DNA of 64,000 bases from Symbiodinium natans (Eukaryota; Sar; Dinophyceae; Suessiales; Symbiodiniaceae). Shown here piece after piece: positions 42,911-53,367 of the stretch. The position numbers and the translations under genes were made by a program. Where the stretch lies: positions 286,659 to 350,658 of the forward strand of contig CAJNDS010002589.1 in NCBI GenBank assembly GCA_905221605.1, given 5' to 3'. Position 1 is the stretch's first letter. Every line of letters starts with the position of its first letter. Below the pieces are notes generated by a model, which was given only the letters and a program-made list of their open reading frames with translations, ran no database searches and was not told the DNA's origin.

Positions 42911-43264
42911 GGGCGTCCCCAAACCCTAAACCCGCAAAAGGGGATCTTGGGTAGAGCATGTCACGCAGCATGTCCTAAGAACCGCTAGAAAATGGAAGCT
43001 TTTTGTACTTATAAGGGCAATAAAGGGTTTATTTTCATCGATTCGTTGAGGGTTCTTAGACAGTAGCAGTTTCGGGCTTTCTTGTAAGGATGTGGGGTTT
43101 GGCGGGGGAGCCCCTGGACCCTAAACTGTGGCTGTAGTTTGTAGGGGTGAGGGTGGTTCGGGGTTAGCCCTAAACCCTATACCCTAAACTCTATAAACCT
43201 CAAAGCCTTCAAAACCCTACAACCCGCAAGTCAGGAGCCTCAGGGGCCCGGCGCTCGGACTGCT

Positions 43265-43600
43265 GCGAGGGCTGAGGGTTTAGGGTTTAGGGTTTAGGGT
43301 TTAGGGTGCAGGGTTTAGGGTTCAGGGTTTAGGGTTCAGGGTTTAGGGTTTGGGGTTTAGGGTTTGGGGTTTAGGGTTCAGGGTTCAGGGTTTTGGGTTT
43401 AGAGTTTGGGGGGTTTAGGGTTTAGGGTTTAGGGCTTAGAGTTTGGGGTTTAGGGTTTGGGGTTTGGGGTTTAGATTTTGGGGTTTTGGGTTTGGGGTTC
43501 AGGGTTTTGGGTTTAGAGTTTGGGGGGTTTTGGGTTTGGGGTTTAGGGTTTGGGGTTTAGGGTTTAGGGTTTAGGGTTTAGGGTTTAGGGTTAGGGTTTA
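43265..43600. repeat. Mixed TTTAGGG/TTTGGGG/TTCAGGG array
   Basis: Long array of interspersed variants, with a duplicated GGTTTTGGGTTTAGAGTTTG block (43390 and 43504). Confidence 0.85.
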
Positions 43601-44646
43601 ATTTTAGGGTTCTAACCCTAAATCCTAGACATAAACCACCTTATAGCCTCCAAGACTTCGAGCTCATCGCCTGGAATCCGACCCGGCGCCTTCCCAAGAG
43701 GCTGATAAAGAACCTCCAGCCCGAAGCCTCTAGAAAGGGTTTAGGGTTTAGGGTTTAGGGTTTAGGTTTAGGGTCCCCAAATCCTAAGCCCTAAACCCGA
43801 CACCCTGCAACGAGTCCATGGGGCTCTTTGGGCATCCCACACCAATCCCAAACACTAACACACCTATGAGCTCTGAACCCTAAGGGTTTAGGACTTGGTT
43901 TACGGGCTAAGCCCTCGGCCCTAAACCCTAAACTCTAGACCCGAAGCCCTCAGCCCTGAACTCAGGGCTTAGATTGCAACTCTGTTTGGGCTCTCCCCTG
44001 CACTAAAACGCCCTAAGGATGGAAAGACGTCTACGTAGGGTCTAGGCTTTAGAGCCCTAGGAACCCTTGAGCCCTTGAACCCTTGAACCTTGAACCCGAA
44101 ACCCTAAACCGACGTGAGGATCCCCCTTCAGGAGCTGATGCAGAATCCTGAGGCGTCGGGAGCCTCGGAGACCCCAAACCTTCGACAGCAAGAGCCCCGA
44201 AAATCTTGTGTCGGTTTAGGGTTGAGGGTTTAGGGTTTAGCGTTTAGGGTTTAGAGTTTTGCTACGGGTTTAGAGTAAGAAAGCCCCACAGAGTCTTAAA
44301 CCCAGCTTCAACAACCCTAAGCCCTAAACCCAAACCCTGAGCCCGAAACGTGTAGGTGGGACCCTCTGTCCCTAAGCCCTGAACCTTACCTTCTGGGTGT
44401 CTTAGGGGCCTCAAAGCCCTGAGGCTAAGAGCCCCGCAGAGCCGAAAGCGAAAGGACCCATACCTCCTGTATCCTTAAAGCCCTAAACGCCCGAACTCAA
44501 GGCCCTTAAGCCCCAAAAAGTCCTGAAAGCCTAAACCCTAAACCCTAAACCCTAAACCCTAAACCCTAAACCCTAAACCCTAAACCCTAAACCCTAAACC
44601 CTAAACCCTAAACCCTAAACCCTAAACCCTAAACCCTAACCGCCAG

Positions 44647-44736
44647 AAATCCTTATGGCCCTAAAAACAGCGCCAGAGCCGCTGAGGCTGCAGGCGATGT
44701 TACCGCAGATTTTGCCAGAGATCGAGGCCCAGGCCG
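44647..44736 (+). CDS. RAD23: RAD23 exon, XPC-binding part 1
   Basis: ILMALKTAPEPLRLQAML then PQILPEIEAQA plus one base. The donor is G|GCTAGGGTTTAGGG, so the telomeric array is the intron's 5' end. Confidence 0.85.
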
Positions 44737-47700
44737 GCTAGGGTTTAGGGTATAGGGTTTAGGGCTTAGGGTTTAGGGTGTAGGGTTTAGGCTTTAGTCT
44801 TCAGGCTTTAGGCTTTAGGCTTTAGGCTCTAGGCTCTAGGCTCTAGGCTCTAGGCTCTAGGCTCTAGGCTCTAGGCTCTAGGCTCTAGGCTCTAGGCTCT
44901 AGGCTCTAGGCTCTAGGCTCTAGGCTTTAGGCTTTAGGGTTCAAGGGCTCAAGGGGTCCTAGGGTTCCTAGGGTTCCTAGGGTTGCTAGGGTTCAAGGGG
45001 GGGCCCAATAAGCCCTACACACCTTAGAGTCCCTACGAACCCCCTTGTGCTTCAAAGTCATCTCTCAGTCGGGTTTAGGGTTTAGGGTTTTGGGTTTAGG
45101 GTTTTTTGTTTAGGAGTTTCGGGGCTTGGACGTTCAGTAGGTCAGCGACGAAAGAGAAAGGGGTCGGAAAAAGTTGCTGCTAGTGGTGTTTCCTTATGGT
45201 CTCTTTAGAAGTATACCATAATATCCCGCAGAACTCTACTTTAATTGTTAAGGCCTCTATAGAATGTCTGCTGAGAGAAGAGACGCTGGATCCTCCAAAC
45301 TTTTGGAACCCAAAGGCCTTCTTAAAGAGGTCGTTGGGCTATTTTAACCTCAAGGTTACATTCGAGGACCCTCCGTGCGTTCTCATTCCATTTCTGTTCG
45401 GGGTCGGGCTCTTATAAGGCCCATGAGGCCGGGCTTTACTTAAGGGGAGCCTCTACTTCTGAAACTCCTAACCCTAAACCCTAAACCCTAAACCCTAGAG
45501 TCCTAATAAGGGCACTAAGAACCCTGACAGAGCCCTAGCACAACAAAAAGCCCCAGAGCCTTAAACTCTGAAGCACTGCCCTGGACCTAAGGAGACTCGA
45601 ACCCCTGCAGCCCCCGAAACCGAAGCCCTGAAGCCCCGAAGCCCTAAACCCTAAACCCTAAACCCCTAGCCCTAAAACCCTAAACCCCCAAACCCTAACC
45701 CTTAAACCTCTAGCCCTAAACCCTAAACCTAAACCCTAAATCCTAAACCCCTAAACCCTAAACCCCAAAGCCTTAAAAGCCCCCAAACCCCCAAACCCCC
45801 AAACCCCCAACCCCAAACGCCCCCAGCCGCGAGGATCCGGCAGCAGCCGCAGCCATCCGTGGGGAAGCCCAGCTCAGCGGGTTTAGGGTTTAGGGTTTAG
45901 GGTTTAGGGTTTAGGGTTTAGGGTTTATAGGGTTTATGACCTGGGGTTTCAGGTTCGGGCTTTAGGGTTTACAAGGTTTTTTCATGAGCGTTCAGGGTTT
46001 GGTATTCAGGCTTTAGGGTTCAGAGCTTTAGGGTGTAGGGCTTTGAAATTCGGCGCCGGAGGGGTTCGAGGGTTAGGAGTTTGGTTACCCTATAAACCCT
46101 AAACTTTCACCAAGTTACCCTTTGCAAGAAGCCATGACGTCCATATTGTGGTACCCTTAGCCCGTAAATTCTGAACTGACACCAGGGTTCAGGGGTTTAG
46201 GGTTTAGGGCCCCCAATCCCCCCCGACCCCATCCCTCCCCTCATTGATTTGGTATCTTACGACTTAAATCTAAGCCCTACTTGGAGGTTCATGCCACTTA
46301 CTAACCAAATAGAAATTGCACCTATAACCCCATCATAACCATATTAGGGTAATGAAGGGCTGATAAGTGGGTTGTAAGTATAGTTATAACTAGTTCTTAA
46401 GTACCACGAACCTCCAAGTACACCGCCGACTCCATTTCAGGTGGGTTTTCAGGGCGTGTCGGATCAAGTCCGAGGGCTTTAGGGCCATTAGGGGTTTAGA
46501 GTTTAGAGTTTAGGGGTTTAGGGTTTAGGGTTTCGGGTTTAGGGTGTAAGGTTCAGGGTTTAGGGTTTAGGGTTCAGGGTTTAGGGTTTAGGGTTTAGGG
46601 TTTAGGGTGTAAGGTTCAGGGTTTAGGGTTCAGGGTTTTGGGTTCAGGGTTCAGGGTTCAGGGTTTAGGGTTTAGGGTTTAGAGCGCGAAACCCTCTACA
46701 TCGACCTGAACCCCCAAGCCCAGAATCCTCTCCCAACTGGGCTTGAGCCCCTTAGAGTTTAGGGGTTTAGGGTTCAGGGTTTGGGGTTTAGGGTTTAGGG
46801 CGTGAAAACCTGTACATCGACCCTGCACACTCAAGCCCAGCATTTTTACAACTGGGCTTGAGCCCTAAGCGAAAAAAAAAAACAAAATAAAGCTTAAAAG
46901 CTCGAAGTCCCAGAAGCCCCAAGAACCCCAAACCCTAAAGAAGCCCAACAGCCTAAACCCTGAACCCTAAATCCTAAACCTTACAAGCCCTAAACCCTTA
47001 AGAAGCCCAACAGCCACATGAGCCGAACCTTCATCCTTCATCTCCTAGCCGAAAATCTCAACCCCTAGCAACCCTAGCAACCCTAAACCCTAAACCCCAA
47101 ACCCCAAACCCTAAACCCTAAACCCTAAACCCTAAACCCTAAACCCTAAACCCTAAACCCTGAAGAAGCCCCAAAAGTGACGCCGGCCCTCTGCGCAGGT
47201 GAGAATCCTCAGCAGCTCGTCAGCCATGTTGTAAGGGCGCAGGGTTTAGGGTGTAGGTTTAGGGTTTAGGATTGCTAGGGTTTGGGGTTGCTAGGGTTTA
47301 GGGTTTAGGTTGCTAGGGTTGCTAGGGTTGCTAGGGTTTAGGGTTTAGGGTTATAGGGTTTAGGGTTTAGGGTTTAGGGTTGCCAGGGTGTTGTATGGGG
47401 TTGAGATGGCAGTGAGGGCTTTGCAGGGTTTGTGGGGCCGGTGCGGTGTATAGCTAGGGACCACGGGTACCAAGCTAGGGTAGCTTGCCTTCAAAGGTAT
47501 ATGTTGATCTTGTGGCGCTAAGATGGGTGAAGGGCGTAGGGCTTAGGGCCAAAGGCCTTAACACAAGCCTGGATCTAGGTGAAGACAGCGTGTCTGCACA
47601 TAGCTGTAAGCTGCAACAATCTCTCACGGAAAGGGGTGCAAATGAGGCACAGCCATTGGTCCCGTCCACAAAGGGATCCTAGTACTGGTTCAGGCGTCAG

Positions 47701-50700
47701 GATTTAAGGTACGTAGGGATTGGCTTGGAATCGCCATTCGCCCTAACCCCAAGTTTAAGCCGACTAACGCAGAAAAGGCGTCATTTTTTTTATCGGGGCC
47801 CCAAACCCTCAAGCCTATAAACCCCATAGACCCTAAACCCGGAGCCCCGGAAGGGACCGTTACCCTTAGAGGCTACGGCTTCGCAGTGAACTTGGCCAGC
47901 ACGCCAGGGTTTTAGGGTTTAGGGTTTAGGGTTTAGGGTTTAGGGTTGAGGTTTGGGTTTAGGGTTTTAGGGTTTAGGGTTGAGGTTTGGGTTTAGGGTT
48001 TAGGGTTTCGGGTTTCGGGTTTCGGGTTTACAGCTTAGGGCGTTCAAGCCCTTACTTGAAGACTCGCTCCCTTTAAGGCTAGTTTTGGTGGGTTTCTGGG
48101 TAGATGACCTCAATGAACCACAATGGGCCCTGCAGGACCCTAAGCCCTAAACCCTAAACCCTAAACCTTAAACCCTAAACCCTAAACCCGAAGCTCTGGT
48201 TCAGGGGGGGCAACTTATTGGCAAACTCCTTGATGTCTCAGGCTACTGCTGCAGATGCTGGCGAGTCGAGGAGGTACCGACAGTGTTCAGGGGCTTAACA
48301 ACCCTAAACCTCAAACCTCAAACCCTAAACCTCAAGCCTCAAACCCTAAACCCTAACCCTCAAACCCTAAACCCTACCCTAAACCCTAAACCCTAAACCT
48401 CAAACCTCAAACCCTAAACCTAAACCCTCAACCTCAAACCTCAAACCCTAAACCTCAAGCCTCAAACCCTAACCCTCAAACCCTAAACCCTAAACCTCAA
48501 ACCCTAAACCCTAAACCCTAAACCTCAAACCCTAAACCCTGCTTCAGGCTGTTATAGAGTGGCACTTTGGGTTTGTGGGAGTCGCAGCCACCGGGCCACA
48601 ACAACTTAAGCCCCGCAAGCCGTCGCAGAATGAAGAGCTTAGGGTTTAGGGTTTAGGGTTTAGGGTTTAGGGTTTCGGGTTTAGGGTTTAGGGTTTAGGG
48701 TTTAGGGTTTGCTGCAACATGACGCAGATGGGATGCAGAAGAGGCTCGAAAGCTTCGTTAGGCGCGAAGAGCAGGTCTGGCCCGACTGTGGCACCCGCCC
48801 CTAAACCCTAAACCCTAAACCCTAAACCCTAAACCCTAAACCCTAAACCCTAAACCTTAAACCCTAAACCCTAAACCCTAAACCCTGAAATTTCATGGCT
48901 CCGCGAACGCCGTTTTCCCCCCGCAGCAAGTATGCAACACCATCCTTGCACCTGAAGCCCTATAGCTACTATTTGCTTAAGAACCCCCCAAAACACAAAA
49001 AGCAAATAATCCCTAAATTACCCTGATAAGGAAGTCTTTTTTGGGGGGAGGCGGGGTTCTTAAGCAATTGGTAGATAATCCCAAGCCTGACACCCTTCAA
49101 CCCTAAACCCTAAACCCTAAACCCTAAACCCTAAACCCTAAATCCTAAACCCTTAATCATCCTCCCCTCCCCCCCCCCCCCTCCGCGCGCCTCCCCGAGC
49201 TGAGAGTCGGAGGACGCTTCTGGGGGTTTCGAGGGCGTTGTCTGGTTGAGGGTTTAGGGTTTAGGGTTTAGGGTTTAGGGTTTAGGGTTTGGGGTTTGGG
49301 GTTTGGGGTTTAGGGTTTGGGGTTTGGGGTTAGGGACTAGGGGCTTTAGGGTTTAGGGGTTTTCGGTTTTAGGGGCTCTAGGCTAGTTTTAGGGCTTAGG
49401 GCTTGGCGTTTCGCGCTCGGACCTGCTTTGGGTATCCGATATACCTCACATTCTAGGCCCAACATTCCCAAACAGCAGGTGGGTGAGCGCCCTTCCCGTG
49501 TCTTTGTTATGATTTAAGCCCTGCACCATAAACCTTTTCCGAGGCTCTGCAAGCCTCAACTCCCCTGTGCTAGTCACCCCTTCCACTCTGAAATCCTAAA
49601 GCCCCCAAACACAAAACTGGCCCCCAAACCCTCCCCCCCCCCCGCCCACCCCAACCCATCGGGTTTAGGGTTTAGGATTTAGGGTTTCGCCCCGAAAACC
49701 CTAAACCCTAAACCCTCAAACCCTTAAAACCTAACCCCTAAACCCTTAAACGTCCGCATGACAGGTATGGGTGGCATGCCTGGCATGGGCCCCGGCGGAG
49801 GTGGCGGCGGCGGCCCACAGGCAGCCATGGGGGCTTAAGGTTGAGGGTTTAGGGTTGGGGTTTAGGGTTTAGGGTTTAGGGTTTAGGGTTTAGGGTTTAG
49901 GGTTTAGGGTTTAGGGTTTAGGGTTTAGGGTTTAGGGTTTAAGGTTTAAGGTTTAAGGTTTAAGGTTTAGGGGGTTTAAGCTTGAGGGGGAGGGGTTTAC
50001 AGAGGGGTTTATGGGGTGTAGGGTTTAGGGTTTAGGAGTAGGGACTTTGGGATATTTTGATCTTTACCTTACTTGTGTCTGCAAATCCCTTTTTTGAGAA
50101 GACTTGTCAGAGTTTGTTTCCAGTTGATGCGCCTGCATGTAGGGTTTGGGGTCTTTCATATGGGCTTCTGGATGGATAGCCTCCTGGCCCTACACCTGAC
50201 ATCCTAAACCCCAACCCCCAAACCCTAAACCACCTAAACCTTAAAGCCCAACCCCGAAACCCTAAACCCCGTAAGCCTCAAACCCCAATTCCTAAACCTT
50301 AAACCTTAAACCTTCCCCTAAACCTTAAACCTTAAACCCCACACCCTAACCCTAAACCTGAAATCAGGGCAAGTCTCGCATGCTGCCACAGGTCATCCGT
50401 CTCAGCGAAGAGGAGAACGCAGCAGCCCGGGGTCCCATCTGAGGTTACCCTTGAAACACTAAGGTTTAGGGTTTCGGGTTTAGGGTTTAGGGTTTAGGGT
50501 TTAGGGCAGGCCCCTAGGCATCTTCGAGTCCGGAATCCCTTAGCCCCCCCCCCCCCCCCCCCCCTGAAATGCCCCTAAGCCTAAACAAGGTTGCCTTCTT
50601 GCCCTAAACCCTAAACCCTAAACCCTAAACTTGTTCAGAGGGCTATCTCTTCGAAAGGTTTAAAGGGCAACCCGAGTAAAGAACCTAAACCCTTAGCTGC

Positions 50701-52168
50701 CCTCTCCCCCAACAAAAATCTCCCAAGCCTAGAAAATCTTGAGCCTTAAGTCCTGAACCCTCATAGGACGTATCGCGCTTAGGGTCCATACAGTAAAGTT
50801 AGGGTTTAGGGTTTAGAGTTTAGGGTTTGGGGTTTGGGGTTTAGGGTTTAGGGTTTAGAGTCCATAAGAGGGTTTAGGGTTTAGGGTTTAGGGTTTAGGG
50901 TTTAGCTCCCCTCCAAGCCTGTGAGGTGGAGAGACTTGCAGCTCTCGGATTCGACAAAGAGATGGCAGCACAGGCGGTGTAGGGTTTAGGGTTTAGGGCT
51001 TAGGGTTTAGGGTTTAGGGTTTAGGGTTTAGGGTTTAGGGTTTAGGGTTTAGGGTGTAGGGTGTAGGGTGTAGGGTTTTGGGTTTTGGGTTTTGGGTTTA
51101 GGGTTTAGGGTTTAGGGTTTAGGGTGTAGGGTGTAGGGTGTAGGGTTTTGGGTTTTGGGTTTTGGGTTTAGGGTTTAGGGTTTAGGGTTTAGGGTTTAGG
51201 GTTTAGGGGGGTGTTGGAAGGATTTGGGCGGGGGGGGGGGGGTTAGAGCTTCAGGGAGTTGAGGAAGCTCAGAGTGCAAGGTGTAGGTGTAGGGTTTAGG
51301 GTTTAGGGTCTAGGGCTTAGGGTTTGGGGAGTGTAGGGAGTGTAGGGAGTGCAGGGAGTTTAGGGCTTGGTTTGATGAGTCACCACTGCCATTATCGAAG
51401 ATGCCCCTGGGTACACTTATTCCCTTCTTTTCGAGACTTCCCCTACAAACCCCAGTACCCTAAACCTTCAACCCTAAACCGGCCAGTAAGAGCAAAAGAC
51501 GCGACTTACTTGTTGTCTGCTCTTGGGCCACCGCTGAACTCTAGTCTATTGATCTCACGGCATCAACTACTCTTGTGTCGCATTGTGCGAGGGGGGGTTA
51601 GGGTTTAGGGTCGAGGGTTTAGGTTTCAGGGTTTTTCAGGGTTTAGGGCTAGTAGCTACTCTTAGTGAAACGGGGGGGGGGGGGGGGTTGGAAGTTGATC
51701 TCAAAGCCAACCCTGAACCCGAGACCCTAAACCCGAATATTGCAAGCCCGAACCCTCGCGGTGAAGCTTAGCAGACACTGGAGGTTTTGCCCTACAAGGC
51801 GCTAGGAAGTGTGTTTCGGGTTTGAGGTTTTGAGTTCTTTCAAGCGAGCCCTAAACCCTAAACCCTACACGCTCCCTATTGCTTATTGCTTGGGGTTGAG
51901 GGTTCAGGTCCCTAAGCCCCGAAGACCCTAAACCCTAAGAGCATCGGCTCGAGGCGTCATGGGGTTCAGGGTTTGGGGTTCAGGGTTTAGGCTTCATAGG
52001 GTTTACATAGGGTTTAGGGTTTAGGGTCTAGGGTTTAGTGTTTAGGGTTTAGGGTTTAGGGTGTTGGGTTCAGGGCCATCAGACCCTGTGTGGTGAAAGG
52101 CATACCTTGCCTGCGACAAGAATGAGGAGCTAGCCGCAAACTTCCTCATGGACAACGCTGGAAGTTGA
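44647..52168 (+). CDS. RAD23: RAD23-like UV excision repair / proteasome shuttle protein, 3' part
   Basis: Six exons in phase: 44647-44736, 47199-about 47230, 49765-49820, 50392-50424, 50926-50973, 52100-52168. They give, in RAD23 order, the XPC-binding segment (LPQILPEIEAQAGENPQQLV), a Gly/Met linker (GMGGMPGMGPGGGGGGG), and the C-terminal UBA domain (VIRLSEEENAAVERLAALGF, then DKEMAAQAYLACDKNEELAA, then NFLMDNAGS and TGA). RAD23 binds ubiquitin chains through UBA domains, docks on the proteasome through an N-terminal ubiquitin-like domain, and stabilises XPC/Rad4 in nucleotide excision repair. The N-terminal ubiquitin-like and first UBA exons are not identified, and one or two exons between 47230 and 49765 may be missing. 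All four well-placed donors are GC. One exon is only 33 nt. Confidence 0.88.
44822..44922. repeat. CTCTAGG heptamer array
   Basis: About fourteen perfect TAGGCTC units, bordered by TTTAGGC units that grade into TTTAGGG. It is a mutated telomeric unit that expanded. Confidence 0.9.
46278..46420. mobile_element. TIR element, singleton
   Basis: TACTTGGAGGTTCATGCCACTT at the left; AAGTACCACGAACCTCCAAGTA at the right. Inverted ends of about 24 bp with an AT-rich interior. Confidence 0.85.
47199..47230 (+). CDS. RAD23: RAD23 exon, XPC-binding part 2
   Basis: GENPQQLVSHV in phase after EAQA, matching IGxENPQLLQxI. The acceptor is GCGCAG; the donor is probably GTAAGG at 47231. Confidence 0.8.
48290..48540. 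repeat. CCCTAAA/CCTCAAA higher-order array
   Basis: Blocks of AACCTCAAACCTCAAACCCT alternate with plain CCCTAAA and recur two to three times, so the array has a higher-order period. Confidence 0.8.
48967..49074. mobile_element. TIR element, family G
   Basis: CTACTATTTGCTTAAGAACC at the left, GGTTCTTAAGCAATTGGTAG at the right. The second copy is at 53258-53367. Confidence 0.8.
49765..49820 (+). CDS. RAD23: RAD23 exon, Gly/Met linker
   Basis: MGGMPGMGPGGGGGGGPQ after two junction bases. GC donor (CAG|GCAGCC). Confidence 0.75.
49821..50391 (+). other. RAD23 intron
   Basis: TTTAGGG 49850-49975 near the donor, C-strand variants (CCCTAAA, CCTTAAA) 50205-50360 near the acceptor. Confidence 0.75.
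50392..50424 (+). CDS. RAD23: RAD23 exon, UBA start (33 nt)
   Basis: VIRLSEEENAA, equivalent to VIQLTPEEKEA. GC donor (GCA|GCCCGG). Confidence 0.85.
50425..50925 (+). other. RAD23 intron
   Basis: TTTAGGG 50460-50510, C tract 50544-50564, CCCTAAA 50600-50628, TTTAGGG 50795-50910. It ends on a TTTAGGG arm, an exception to the inverted layout. Confidence 0.7.
50926..50973 (+). CDS. RAD23: RAD23 exon, UBA middle
   Basis: VERLAALGFDKEMAAQ, the UBA core (IERLxxLGFxxxxxxQA). GC donor (CAG|GCGGTG), and TTTAGGG follows seven bases on. Confidence 0.92.
50974..52099 (+). other. RAD23 intron
   Basis: TTTAGGG 50980-51205 with the duplicated block described separately, G tract 51229, unique open stretch 51370-51590, G tract 51672, CCCTAAA 51850-51870, TTTAGGG 51965-52070. 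Confidence 0.7.
51050..51190. repeat. Duplicated block of telomere variants
   Basis: The order TTTAGGG x n, GTGTAGG x 3, TTTTGGG x 3 occurs twice with identical unit counts at 51050-51100 and 51120-51170. Confidence 0.85.
52100..52168 (+). CDS. RAD23: RAD23 last exon
   Basis: AYLACDKNEELAANFLMD then NAGS and TGA (52166-52168). It is a near-canonical RAD23 C terminus and fixes the strand. Confidence 0.95.
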   Translation, partial: AYLACDKNEELAANFLMDNAGS

Positions 52169-52462
52169 GGCTTTGTGCCGCTGACTCCTTGGGTAGAGTC
52201 AGGCTTTGAAGGGGTCCCTAAACTTTACAACACCTAGACCCTAGACCCTAGACCCCTAACCCCTAAACCCCTAGACCCTAGACCCTAAACCCTCCCCCGA
52301 AAACCCTGAACCCCAAAACTCCTTCACCCAAGAACCCCCATGAAGGTACACTGAGGCTCTGATCCAGGTGTTGAAAGGGAAGTCCCCCCAAGCCCTAAAC
52401 TCCTAAGCCCCGAAACCCTAAACCCTACACCCTCAAACCCCTAAGTCTTAAACCCTAAACCC

Positions 52463-52520
52463 TAAAAACCCTAAAAACCCTAAAAACCCTAAAAACCCTA
52501 AAAACCCTAAAAACCCTAAA
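52463..52520. repeat. AAAAACCCT nonamer array
   Basis: Six units of CCCTAAAAA, another local variant of CCCTAAA. Confidence 0.9.
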
Positions 52521-52869
52521 CCCTAAACCCTACACCGAGCAAGTCGCGGCACAATGCCCAGCCACCCACCGCCCCCTTGAAATCCAGGGGAAGTGTAGCC
52601 TGGCGGAGGGAGTCTGGGGTTCGAACCGACTCGGGCTTTGGGGTTGAAGGGGGTTTTTGGGGGTTTAGGGTCTACGTCTAGGGTTTACTCTGTCATAGTT
52701 GGGGAACATTTTACATTCTTAAGGGTATTTAAGCCCAATAAGGAATAATAGTTTAAGTTTTTAATATTATGCCAACCATGAACTAGTTTAGGGTTTGGTG
52801 TTTAGAGGGCTTTTTTTTTGGGGGGGGGGGTTTATAGGGGTTTGGGTTTTGGGGCTTCGGGCTTAGAGG

Positions 52870-53011
52870 TTTCGGGCCCTGAACATGGTCCCTTACCTCC
52901 TTTAAAGGGTTCTGATGTATGGGCCCTTACTGTGTATGGGGTATGTAAGGGGTACATAAGGGGTACCTTGTTAAGGGCCCATACTAGGGGGCCGTCTAAC
53001 TATCCTTAGAC
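52870..53011. mobile_element. TIR element, family E
   Basis: GGGCCCTGAACATGGTCCCT at the left; AAGGGCCCATACTAGGGGGCC then CTAACTATCCTTAG at the right. Confidence 0.7.
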
Positions 53012-53257
53012 TACATACTTGCTGGTGGGGGTGAAGGGGGGGAACTAACCAGTCGCAGTACATGCTTTGGCTCTGTGGGTCTCAAGGCTGCAGGATGTAG
53101 GCATTTCGGGGGTTTAGGGTTTAGGGTTTAGGGTTTAGGGTTTAGGGTTTACGATTCTGGGGATTAGGGTGGAGAGGAGCAATTGGGGTTGGGAAGTGTG
53201 AGGGAAGTTGTCGAAGTTTAAAGACCTTCGGGGTTTCGGGCATCAGCTTCTTGGCTA

Positions 53258-53367
53258 TACTACGGATTGCCCAAGAACCTCCAAAAAGTAACATATTCTT
53301 CCTTATAAGGGTAATATAGAGATTTGTATGTTTATGTTTAGGGGGGGGTGCTTAAGCAAATAGTAGT
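53258..53367. mobile_element. TIR element, family G
   Basis: ATACTACGGATTGCCCAAGA at the left, GGGTGCTTAAGCAAATAGTAGTAT at the right. Partner of 48967-49074. Confidence 0.7.

Larger units (their letters stand above)
41648..44646. other. Region between the RCC1-like gene and recognised RAD23 exons
   Basis: AT-rich ATAGTA-type stretch 41690-42240, CCCTAAA 42325-42416, TTTAGGG 42597-42660, a 64-72-bp tandem duplication 42775-42910, TTTAGGG/TTTGGGG array 43265-43600, CCCTAAA 44525-44640. Two open unique slots between repeat runs (43655-43735; 44120-44215, with LQELMQNPEASG) could be upstream RAD23 exons. The ubiquitin-like and first UBA domains of RAD23 were not found. Confidence 0.5.
44737..47198 (+). 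other. RAD23 intron
   Basis: GC-AG. TTTAGGG from the donor, the CTCTAGG array 44822-44922, CCCTAAA 45620-45770, TTTAGGG 45885-45930, TIR element 46278-46420, TTTAGGG/TTCAGGG 46490-46800, CCCTAAA 47085-47160 at the acceptor. A GC-rich slot at 45815-45880 is open and may be an unassigned exon. Confidence 0.6.
47231..49764 (+). other. RAD23 intron(s)
   Basis: TTTAGGG with TTGCTAGGG variants 47240-47385, unique stretch 47400-47850, TTTAGGG 47907-48030, CCCTAAA/CCTCAAA 48300-48540, TTTAGGG 48640-48715, CCCTAAA 48800-48890, family-G element 48967-49074, CCCTAAA 49095-49155, TTTAGGG/TTTGGGG 49246-49345, C tracts. Slots 47860-47905 and 48716-48798 are open and may hold the missing RAD23 exon(s). Confidence 0.5.
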
